Position numbers and translations under genes: made by a program. A stretch of DNA of 8,023 bases from assembly GCA_003161205.1 (NCBI GenBank), contig PMOU01000104.1, positions 1 through 8,023 on the forward strand. The letters are read 5' to 3'. Below, one piece after another: positions 1-5,489 of the stretch (positions are counted from its first letter, which is position 1; every line of letters starts with the position of its first letter). The notes below the pieces were generated by a model, which was given only the letters and a program-made list of their open reading frames with translations, had not been told where the DNA came from and ran no database searches. Origin of the DNA: Actinomycetota bacterium. GTDB taxonomy: Bacteria; Actinomycetota; Actinomycetes; Streptosporangiales; Streptosporangiaceae.

Positions 1-290
1 ATGTCGGCCTCGACCCGCAGCTCGTTGTCATGGGCCAACCCGGCGAGCCGCAGCCGGTTCCCGGCCAGGATGGCCGGGTCCACGTCCTGGCCGTTGAGCA
101 CGACCCGGCGTAGCCGGTCCGGGCTGATCTCGATGAAGCTGCTCGCACCAGGCGCCCGGCAGCCGAACCGGACGACGCTGACCGAACCGAAGATGTCCGC
201 GCCGCGGGTCAGGTCGAGACCGATGTGGTACTCGCGAACATCGATAAGCCGGGCGCGCTCCTGCGCCTCGGCATATGTCAGTGCGGTCAC
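1..290 (-). CDS. pepN: Aminopeptidase N, N-terminal part (runs off the left edge)
   Basis: Reading the minus strand from a GTG at 290-288 gives 96 complete codons beginning MTALTYAEAQERARLIDV and continuing without a stop to the window edge. The opening pattern (MTALT..EAQ.RARL.DV..Y...LDLTRG...F.S.SVVRF) is the N-terminal beta domain typical of actinobacterial PepN, an M1-family zinc aminopeptidase that removes residues from peptide N-termini, usually in the cytoplasm. The HEXXH zinc site and the GAMEN motif lie several hundred residues further on and are outside the window, so catalytic competence cannot be judged. A GGGAG ribosome-binding site sits just upstream of the GTG, supporting this start. 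The gene diverges from the ABC-transporter operon and has no clear functional link to it. The family call rests on remembered sequence similarity in the N-terminal domain only. Confidence 0.85.
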   Translation of the reverse strand, partial: MTALTYAEAQERARLIDVREYHIGLDLTRGADIFGSVSVVRFGCRAPGASSFIEISPDRLRRVVLNGQDVDPAILAGNRLRLAGLAHDNELRVEAD

Positions 291-400
291 GAGGCTCCCG
301 GTGTCAGCGCCATTAGCACAGCCTAGGGTCCGTGCCGCTGGCCCGGTGACACGGCTGCGGCCGCACCCTGAGGCTCAAGAGCCACGTTGCGGTTGAGTTA

Positions 401-424
401 CGAAACAATGCCAACTTTGTTTCG
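401..424. promoter_or_regulatory. Perfect 8-bp inverted repeat, candidate TetR operator
   Basis: The arms CGAAACAA (401-408) and TTGTTTCG (417-424) are exact reverse complements separated by 8 bp. The dyad is centred about 93 bp upstream of the livG start, in the AT-rich part of the divergent region. TetR-family dimers commonly bind palindromes of this size, and a tetR gene closes the operon, so autoregulatory or operon control through this site is a reasonable inference. TTGAGT at 393-398 just upstream could serve as a -35, which would place the dyad in the promoter spacer. Binding itself cannot be seen from sequence; a different regulator, or one acting on pepN, is possible. Confidence 0.55.
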
Positions 425-427
425 CAC

Positions 428-456
428 TTGATCGCCATCCGCGACCAGTTTTGAAT
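428..456 (+). promoter_or_regulatory. Possible livG operon promoter
   Basis: TTGATC (428-433) and TTGAAT (451-456) are separated by 17 bp and each match four of six bases of the sigma-70-type consensus. This would start transcription about 40 bp upstream of the livG ATG and immediately downstream of the 401-424 dyad. An alternative pair is TTGAGT (393-398) with TTTGTT (416-421), which would put the dyad across the -10. Both are weak matches, so this is only a plausible placement. Confidence 0.3.
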
Positions 457-505
457 GGGGATTCATGCCGGAACATGCCGCTCCGACTGGCGAGGGAAAC
501 GTGTA

Positions 506-1303
506 ATGAATTCCGGTTCAGTACTTGACGTACAGAACGTCACGGTTCGTTTCGGCGGCCTCACCGCGCTGAACGCCGTCTCCCTGGCCGTGCCGCCTGG
601 CCACGTCATGGGTGTCATCGGGCCGAACGGCGCCGGCAAGACCACGCTGCTCAACGTCTTGTGCGGCTTCACCCGGCCGGATGAGGGCCAGGTGCTTTTC
701 GGCGGCCGCCGGCACAATGTCCGGCCGCACCGGCTCGCCGCCCTCGGCGTCGCCAGGACCCTGCAGGGCGTCGGGTTGTACAGCGGGCTCTCCGCGCTCG
801 AGAACGTCATGGTCGGTGCGACCTGCCGTGCCTCGGCCGGGTTCTGGTCCGCGCTGCTGACGCTCCCGCGGGCCAGCCGGGATGAGCGCCAGCTGCGCGA
901 CCTGGCTCGGCAGGCCCTGGAACGGGTCGGGGCCGCCGACGTCGCGGAGGCCAGGCCCGGCGAGCTTTCCTATGGCATGCGCAAGAGGGTCGCGCTGGCC
1001 CGGGCGCTGGCGGCCAAACCCAGCCTGATCCTGCTCGATGAGCCGGCGAGCGGCCTGGACGAGAGCGAACTCGCCGAGCTCGGCGCGCTCATCCGCGACC
1101 TGGCCACCGAGGCATCCCTGGTGGTGGTCGAACATCACATGGACCTGATGATGTCCGTCTGCGACTCGATCACGGTGCTCGACTTCGGGAAGGTGATCGC
1201 CACGGGTACGCCGCAGCAGGTCCAGGACAATCCCGCGGTGACCGTCGCCTACCTCGGCGCGGCCGGTGACGAGGTAGGCGACGGGGTCCCCGCCGATGAG
1301 TAA
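506..1303 (+). CDS. livG: LIV-type ABC transporter ATP-binding protein (LivG)
   Basis: This is a 265-aa ATPase subunit of a branched-chain-amino-acid-type (HAAT) ABC importer, acting at the cytoplasmic face of the membrane. Visible motifs are Walker A GPNGAGKTT (39-47), Q-loop glutamine Q87 (ARTLQ), signature LSYGMRKRV (154-162, the LivG-type variant of LSGGQ), Walker B LILLDEP (174-180, catalytic E179), D-loop SGLD and the switch histidine in VVVEHHMDL (H210). The C-terminus (DFGKVIATGTPQQVQDNPAVTVAYLG) matches the short tail domain characteristic of LivG proteins. I chose ATG 506 because GAGGGA at 492-497 is well spaced before it and residues upstream are unlike the family; an in-frame ATG at 455 would add 17 unsupported residues. 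It is the first gene of the operon and overlaps livF by 8 bp, which suggests translational coupling. The substrate cannot be inferred from this subunit. Confidence 0.93.
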   Translation: MNSGSVLDVQNVTVRFGGLTALNAVSLAVPPGHVMGVIGPNGAGKTTLLNVLCGFTRPDEGQVLFGGRRHNVRPHRLAALGVARTLQGVGLYSGLSALENVMVGATCRASAGFWSALLTLPRASRDERQLRDLARQALERVGAADVAEARPGELSYGMRKRVALARALAAKPSLILLDEPASGLDESELAELGALIRDLATEASLVVVEHHMDLMMSVCDSITVLDFGKVIATGTPQQVQDNPAVTVAYLGAAGDEVGDGVPADE

Positions 1304-2120
1304 TGGCGAAGAGGCTGCCACCGCCGATGGTGCCGGCCCGTCTCCGGCCGATGGTGCCGGCCCGTCACCGACGCTGGTGGTCGAGGGGCTCGTCGCCGGA
1401 TACGGCGGGGTCATCGCGCTCGACGGCGTGAGCCTGTCGGCGGGCACGGCCGCGATCACGGCGGTGCTAGGCGCGAACGGCGCGGGCAAGACGACGCTGC
1501 TGCGCGCGGTCAGCGGCATGATCAAGCCCCGCCGAGGACGTGTCCTGCTCAACGGGGCCGATCTGGCCGGGCGCAACCCGGAGCAGATGGTCAGGGCCGG
1601 GATCGCGCACGTACCCGAGGGCCAGGGCGTGATCCCGGAACTCACCGTCGAGGAGAACCTGCGGGTCGGCATGATGAGCTGGCGCGGCGCTTCGAGGCGG
1701 CCACCCGGGGAATCCCGGGCCGGAAACTCCCGGGCCGACCGGGCGGCCGCGCTCGACGAGGCGTACGGACGCTTCAAGCCGCTCGCCGACCGCAGGCGCA
1801 AGCTGGCCGCCACGCTGTCCGGCGGCGAGCGGCAGATGCTGGTCATCGCGCGCGCCCTGCTCGCGCGGCCGCGTGTCCTGCTGCTCGACGAACCTTCGCT
1901 GGGCCTGGCGCCCAGGATCATGACGCAGGTCATGGACCTCGTGGTCCAGCTGAGCCGGGAAAATGGCCTGACCATCGTCCTGGTGGAGCAGAACGCCCGC
2001 AGCGCGCTCGCGATCGCGGACCACGGCGTGGTCCTCAACCTCGGCCGGGTGGTTGCCTCCGCGGACGCCCGGACCCTCGCCGCCGACGTCGCCCTACGTC
2101 ATCACTATCTCGGGTTCTAG
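1296..2120 (+). CDS. livF: LIV-type ABC transporter ATP-binding protein (LivF)
   Basis: This is the second ATPase of the importer, 274 aa, expected to pair with LivG on the LivH/LivM permease. Motifs are Walker A GANGAGKTT (59-67), the LivF-type HVPEGQGVIPELTVEENL segment (105-122, with Glu in the usual Q-loop position), signature LSGGERQ (174-180), Walker B VLLLDEP (194-200) with SLGLAP, and LVEQNA (229-234), where LivF proteins have Gln in place of the switch histidine. Two oddities stand out. The N-terminus carries an extra arm of about 25 residues including a duplicated ADGAGPSP. About 13-14 extra residues (roughly 130-146, WRGASRRPPGESRAGNS) lie in the helical subdomain relative to typical LivF. 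Both are outside the catalytic motifs. The ATG at 1296 lies inside the end of livG. A later start would shed the repeat, but I see no better one before the conserved strand at residue 27. Confidence 0.92.
   Translation: MSNGEEAATADGAGPSPADGAGPSPTLVVEGLVAGYGGVIALDGVSLSAGTAAITAVLGANGAGKTTLLRAVSGMIKPRRGRVLLNGADLAGRNPEQMVRAGIAHVPEGQGVIPELTVEENLRVGMMSWRGASRRPPGESRAGNSRADRAAALDEAYGRFKPLADRRRKLAATLSGGERQMLVIARALLARPRVLLLDEPSLGLAPRIMTQVMDLVVQLSRENGLTIVLVEQNARSALAIADHGVVLNLGRVVASADARTLAADVALRHHYLGF
1323..1370 (+). repeat. Tandem 24-bp duplication at the start of livF
   Basis: Two adjacent 24-bp units (1323-1346 and 1347-1370) differ at one base (TCT versus TCA, silent Ser codons). They encode ADGAGPSP twice at LivF residues 10-25. 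Because the unit is eight codons long, the duplication is frame-neutral and extends a probably disordered N-terminal arm. The near identity suggests a recent event. Confidence 0.9.
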
Positions 2121-2140
2121 CCACTCATAGGAGAGCGCCA

Positions 2141-3028
2141 GTGGTCGAGTTCCTTCAGTTCACGCTCAGCGGGGTCGTCTTCGGGATGATCTACGCCGCG
2201 GTGGCACTGTCCCTGGTGCTGATCTGGCGGGGGACCCGGCTGCTGAACTACGCGCAGGGCGGGATGGCCATGTTCACCACCTACGTGGCGATCGAGGTCA
2301 TCTACCACACCGGCTCCTACTGGGCCGGGTTCGTGGTCGCGCTCGCGGCCGGCATCGTGCTCGGCGCGGCCCTGCAGCTGACCGTTATCCGGCCGACCCT
2401 GAACAAGCCGCCGCTCAACGGGGTCATCGTGACGATCGGGCTGCTCACGCTGCTCGAAGGCCTGGCCGGCATCTTCTACGGCGGCGAGTACCGGTCGTTC
2501 CCCTCGGCGTTTTCTATCACCGGGATCAAAATCGGCACCACGCCGCTCGGCGTGTCGCGCTCCGACGTGTTCGTCGCGGTCGCGGTACTGGTGACCACGC
2601 TGGTCCTGGCCGCAGCCTTCAAGTACACGTCGGCGGGGCTGCGCATGCGGGCCGCCGCGTTCAACGCCACCATCGCCCGCCTGTCCGGCGTCCGGGTCGC
2701 GCGAGTGCTCACCGTCGGCTGGGCCCTGGCGGGCCTGATTGGTGCGCTCGCGGGCGTGCTCGTCTCGCCGTCGACGTTCCTCTACCCGAACAGCATGGAC
2801 ACGATCTTCGTGTTCGGTTTCACCGCGGCGGTGATCGGCGGGCTCGATAGCGCGGTGGGAGCGGTGGTAGGCGGCCTTGTGCTGGGGATCGCGCTGAGCT
2901 ACGTGGCCGGCTACCTCGGTGCCAAGGGCTCCGACCTGACCTCGCTGGTGGCCCTCGGCATCCTCGTCGTGGTGCTGATGATCCGGCCCGGCGGGCTGTT
3001 CTCCGCCGCACGGATGCGGCAGGTTTGA
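2141..3028 (+). CDS. livH: LIV-type ABC transporter permease (LivH)
   Basis: This is one half of the transmembrane channel of the importer, 295 aa, with eight or so hydrophobic segments spread along its length. Family hallmarks are GTRLLNYAQGGMAMF (31-45, matching the LivH loop for N-F-AQG), the cytoplasmic coupling-helix region GLRMRAAAFNATIARLSGVRVARV (166-189, the EAA-like site contacting an ATPase), AVIGGLDSAVGAVVGG (230-245) and the terminal LMIRPGGLF (279-287). The length is normal for the family. The start is GTG 2141, preceded by AGGAG at 2129-2133 with 7-bp spacing, 20 bp after the livF stop. Its stop is 2 bp before the livM ATG, consistent with translational coupling. No missing conserved segment is apparent. 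Confidence 0.93.
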   Translation: MVEFLQFTLSGVVFGMIYAAVALSLVLIWRGTRLLNYAQGGMAMFTTYVAIEVIYHTGSYWAGFVVALAAGIVLGAALQLTVIRPTLNKPPLNGVIVTIGLLTLLEGLAGIFYGGEYRSFPSAFSITGIKIGTTPLGVSRSDVFVAVAVLVTTLVLAAAFKYTSAGLRMRAAAFNATIARLSGVRVARVLTVGWALAGLIGALAGVLVSPSTFLYPNSMDTIFVFGFTAAVIGGLDSAVGAVVGGLVLGIALSYVAGYLGAKGSDLTSLVALGILVVVLMIRPGGLFSAARMRQV

Positions 3029-3030
3029 CG

Positions 3031-4110
3031 ATGCAGTCGCTGCCGCGCAGGCTCGGCGTCGCCGTGGTGGTGGCGCTGATTGTCGCCTTCCTTTCCATCA
3101 AGCTGAATACCTTCCGCGATTACCAGATCGCGGAGATCGCGGTCGAGGTCACGGCCGTGGCCGGCCTCACCCTGCTGACTGGGCTCAGCGGCCAGATCTC
3201 GCTGGGCCACGGAGCGTTCATGGCCATCGGCGGCTACACCGCCGCGCTGCTGCTGCTCCATCTCAGCTGGCCGTTTGTCGCCGTGCTGGTGCTGGCCGCC
3301 GCGGTCACCGCGGTCACCGGGGCGGTCGTAGGCGCCGCCGCGGCCCGGCTGCGCGGCCCGTATCTCGCGGGCGCGACCCTCATGCTCGGTGTCGCGCTTC
3401 CGTCCATCGCCTACGCCTACCCGGCGACCTTCGGCGGGGATCAGGGCCTGAACGTGGCCTTCACCGCCCCCGGCTTTCTCGGCGCGACCTTCCCGCTGAC
3501 CAGGTGGCAGGCCTGGGTCAGCTCACTCGTCGCGCTGATCACCCTGGTCCTGCTGGCGAACCTGTACTACAGCAGGATCGGCCGCAACTGGCGCGCCGTA
3601 CGCGACGACGAGGTGGCGGCCGCGCTTGACGGCGTGAACGTCGCCACGGCCCGCATCCTGGCCTTCGTCGTGAGCGCTACCTGCGCCGGGCTCGCAGGCG
3701 CCTTGCTCGCCATCGTCACCGGGCTGGTCGCCCCCGGTGCCTTCACGATCACGCTCTCCATCGCGCTGCTGACCGCCGCCGTGATCGGCGGCCTCGGCAG
3801 CCTGCCCGGCGCGCTGTGGGGAAGCCTCGTGATCGTCCTCGTGCCCACCTACGTCACGGACGTGGCCACCAGCCACGGCCTGTCTAGTTCGGTCGGATCC
3901 AACATCCCGGTGGCCGCCTACGGCGCGGTCCTCATCCTCGTCATGCTCGTCTTCCCGCAAGGGATCCAGGGCGGGCTGCGACGACTCCTCACTCTCTTCA
4001 CAGGTCCTGGTCACAAGACCGGGACCTGGCGCACTGCGCCCACGCCTCCTGTGACGCCCTCGGCCGACCAAGCGCGGGCCAGCCAACATGAGAAGGAAGG
4101 CACTTCATGA
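3031..4110 (+). CDS. livM: LIV-type ABC transporter permease (LivM)
   Basis: This is the second permease subunit, 359 aa, mostly hydrophobic. Hallmarks are GLSGQISLGHGAFMAIGGYTAAL (51-73), a central periplasmic region with FGGDQGLN (134-141), the EAA-like coupling segment GRNWRAVRDDEVAAALDGVNVA (184-205), VIGGLGSLPGALWG (251-264) and LVFPQGIQGG (306-315), after which LivM proteins normally end soon. Here a hydrophilic, Pro/Thr-rich tail of about 40 residues follows, and the DNA for it contains a strong hairpin (4001-4028). I chose ATG 3031 over an in-frame TTG at 3025, which overlaps the livH stop, because AGG at 3021-3023 is correctly spaced only for the ATG. The TGA stop overlaps the ATG of the binding-protein gene (ATGA). 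Confidence 0.92.
   Translation: MQSLPRRLGVAVVVALIVAFLSIKLNTFRDYQIAEIAVEVTAVAGLTLLTGLSGQISLGHGAFMAIGGYTAALLLLHLSWPFVAVLVLAAAVTAVTGAVVGAAAARLRGPYLAGATLMLGVALPSIAYAYPATFGGDQGLNVAFTAPGFLGATFPLTRWQAWVSSLVALITLVLLANLYYSRIGRNWRAVRDDEVAAALDGVNVATARILAFVVSATCAGLAGALLAIVTGLVAPGAFTITLSIALLTAAVIGGLGSLPGALWGSLVIVLVPTYVTDVATSHGLSSSVGSNIPVAAYGAVLILVMLVFPQGIQGGLRRLLTLFTGPGHKTGTWRTAPTPPVTPSADQARASQHEKEGTS
4001..4028 (+). other. Strong 12-bp-stem hairpin inside the 3' end of livM
   Basis: CAGGTCCTGGTC (4001-4012) pairs with GACCGGGACCTG (4017-4028) around a four-base ACAA loop: eleven Watson-Crick pairs and one T-G wobble, with no bulge. It encodes LivM residues 324-333, in the non-conserved tail, and lies about 80 nt before the start of the binding-protein gene. 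No T-run follows, so it is not a classic intrinsic terminator. It could stabilise or delimit an mRNA segment carrying the binding-protein gene, or act as a partial terminator. The structure is read directly; the role is inference. Confidence 0.7.
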
Positions 4111-5471
4111 ATAGACCGCACGTGAAAAGACCTCATCGGCTTCGCTGGCAGGCTGCGGCCATCATGACCGTAGCCGCGCTCGGCGTGGCCGCGTGCTCAT
4201 CGAGTTCAAGCTCGAGCTCAGGTTCGAGTTCGAGTTCGAGCTCGGCCCTGACGGCGTCCGCGCCCGGCATCACCCCGACGACCATCACCATCGGCAGCCA
4301 CCAGCCGCTCACCGGGCCCGCCGCGCCCGGCTACGACGAGATCGCTCCCGCGTCGGCCGCGTACTTCGCCTATGTCAACGCGCACGGCGGCGTGGATGGG
4401 CGCAAGATCGTCTACAAATACCTCAATGACGCCTACGACCCGACCACCACCGCGTCGGTCGTGCACCAGCTGGTGCTGCAGGACAACGTGTATGCGCTGT
4501 TCGACGGCCTCGGCACGCCCACCCACCTGGCCGTGGTCCAGTTCCTGAACTCGAATAAGGTCCCTGACGTGTTCGTCGCGTCCGGTTGCGAGTGCTGGAA
4601 CGAGCCGGCCACCTACCCGGAGACGTTCGGCTGGCAGCTCGACTACGTACGTGAGGGGAAGATCCTCGGGCAGTACGTCAAGCAGCACTTCGCCGGCAAG
4701 AAAATCGCCTACTTCTACCAGGACGACGAGTTCGGCATGGACGGTGTCAAGGGTCTTGACGACGAGATCCCGGCCTCGATGGTGGTCAGCAAGCAGAGCT
4801 ACGTCGACACCAATGTCAACATCGCACCGCAGGTCGCCGCGCTGCGAGCCTCAGGCGCCCAGGTCGTCATCTCATTCTCGATTCCCGCCTTCACCGCGCT
4901 GCTCAGGCTGAACAGCCTGAAGCTCGGCTTCAGCCCGCAGCTGGTGGTCAGCAACGTCGGCTCCGACCCGATCACCTTGTCCGGCCTGCTGGAGTCGTTC
5001 GCGAAGCAGGGCGGCGCGACCGTCAACGGCAACGCCCTCACCACCGGGATGATCACCGACGACTACCTTCCGTCGGCCGGTGACACCAGTAACAGCTGGA
5101 TCGCCCTGTTCACCAAGGTGCACAACCAGTACGACGCCAAGGCGCCGCTGGACGGCAACGTGTTCTACGGCATGGCCGTCGCCTACACGTTCGTGCAGGC
5201 GATGCTCAAAGCGGGCCGGAACCCGACCCGGGCGGACCTGACGTCAGCGATCGAGAGCGGGCTTCCTCAGGGGCCGATGATCTCCCCGTTCGCCTACGCT
5301 TCGAGCAATCATGCGGGCGCCACTGGCGCCTTCATCGGCGTCATCAAGAATGGCGTAGAGGTGCAGCAGGGACCGGTCGAGATCACGGACAGCTCTGCGA
5401 CAGGTCCCATCACTACCTATACCGGAACCGAGCAGCAAGCGCCGGCGAGTGGCGTCCCATCATCTCCCTGA
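4107..5471 (+). CDS. ABC transporter substrate-binding lipoprotein (LivK-like, ligand unknown)
   Basis: This 454-aa protein has a basic N-terminus, a hydrophobic signal (about 15-26) and a lipobox LGVAAC with the lipidated cysteine at residue 30. It is therefore predicted to be exported and anchored outside the membrane. A Ser linker (31-46, one Gly) is followed by a type I periplasmic-binding fold starting at TPTTITIGSHQPLTGPAAPGYDE (57-79). Other recognisable parts are NAHGGVDGRKI, the SGCECWNEPATYPETFGWQLDYVREGKILGQYV stretch (159-191, with a C-x-C pair C161/C163), DDEFGMDGVKGL and FYGMAVAYTFVQAMLKAGRNPTR. These resemble a subgroup of amino-acid-type binding proteins whose ligands are largely uncharacterised, so amino acid uptake should not be assumed. 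AAGGAAGG at 4093-4100 is an excellent ribosome-binding site for the ATG, which overlaps the livM stop. It is the last transporter gene, not the first as in E. coli liv operons. Confidence 0.9.
   Translation: MNRPHVKRPHRLRWQAAAIMTVAALGVAACSSSSSSSSGSSSSSSSALTASAPGITPTTITIGSHQPLTGPAAPGYDEIAPASAAYFAYVNAHGGVDGRKIVYKYLNDAYDPTTTASVVHQLVLQDNVYALFDGLGTPTHLAVVQFLNSNKVPDVFVASGCECWNEPATYPETFGWQLDYVREGKILGQYVKQHFAGKKIAYFYQDDEFGMDGVKGLDDEIPASMVVSKQSYVDTNVNIAPQVAALRASGAQVVISFSIPAFTALLRLNSLKLGFSPQLVVSNVGSDPITLSGLLESFAKQGGATVNGNALTTGMITDDYLPSAGDTSNSWIALFTKVHNQYDAKAPLDGNVFYGMAVAYTFVQAMLKAGRNPTRADLTSAIESGLPQGPMISPFAYASSNHAGATGAFIGVIKNGVEVQQGPVEITDSSATGPITTYTGTEQQAPASGVPSSP
4197..4244 (+). repeat. Poly-serine linker with tandem TTCGAG hexamers
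   Basis: This stretch encodes eight Ser, one Gly and seven Ser directly after the lipidated cysteine. It is built mainly from alternating TCG/AGT/AGC/TCA codons and includes three perfect TTCGAG units at 4223-4240, plus the palindrome AGCTCGAGCT at 4209-4218. Such linkers are common in actinobacterial lipoproteins. Hexamer slippage would change the linker by two residues at a time without a frameshift. Confidence 0.85.
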
Positions 5472-5489
5472 CGCCGCATCGGCATCGAT

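Larger units (their letters stand above)
291..505. other. Divergent intergenic region between pepN and livG
   Basis: This 215-bp gap lies between two divergently transcribed genes, so it must contain the promoters of both. Its right half (about 390-460) is clearly more AT-rich than the surrounding genes. It holds the 401-424 inverted repeat and a possible livG promoter, both listed separately. On the minus strand TAGGCT at 325-320 fits an actinobacterial -10 (TANNNT) about 30 bp from the pepN start, but I see no convincing -35 partner. A 6-bp inverted repeat (301-306 with 347-352) is too widely spaced to mean much. I see no small gene here. Confidence 0.7.

Noticed and set aside
1..396. Plus-strand open frame of 131 codons at the left edge
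   Set aside because: It is antisense to the recognisable PepN N-terminus on the minus strand, and its translation is Ser/Arg-rich and matches no family.
455..505. Upstream ATG 455 as the livG start
   Set aside because: It would add 17 residues unlike the family and has no ribosome-binding site, whereas ATG 506 has GAGGGA at good spacing.
518..2038. Minus-strand open frame of 506 codons opposite livG and livF
   Set aside because: It lies entirely antisense to two genes with complete ABC motifs. Long antisense frames are expected in high-GC DNA, and the translation is low-complexity with no recognisable domain.
3025..3030. TTG 3025 as the livM start
   Set aside because: The AGG at 3021-3023 would be only 1 bp away; ATG 3031 has the proper spacing and a stronger start codon.
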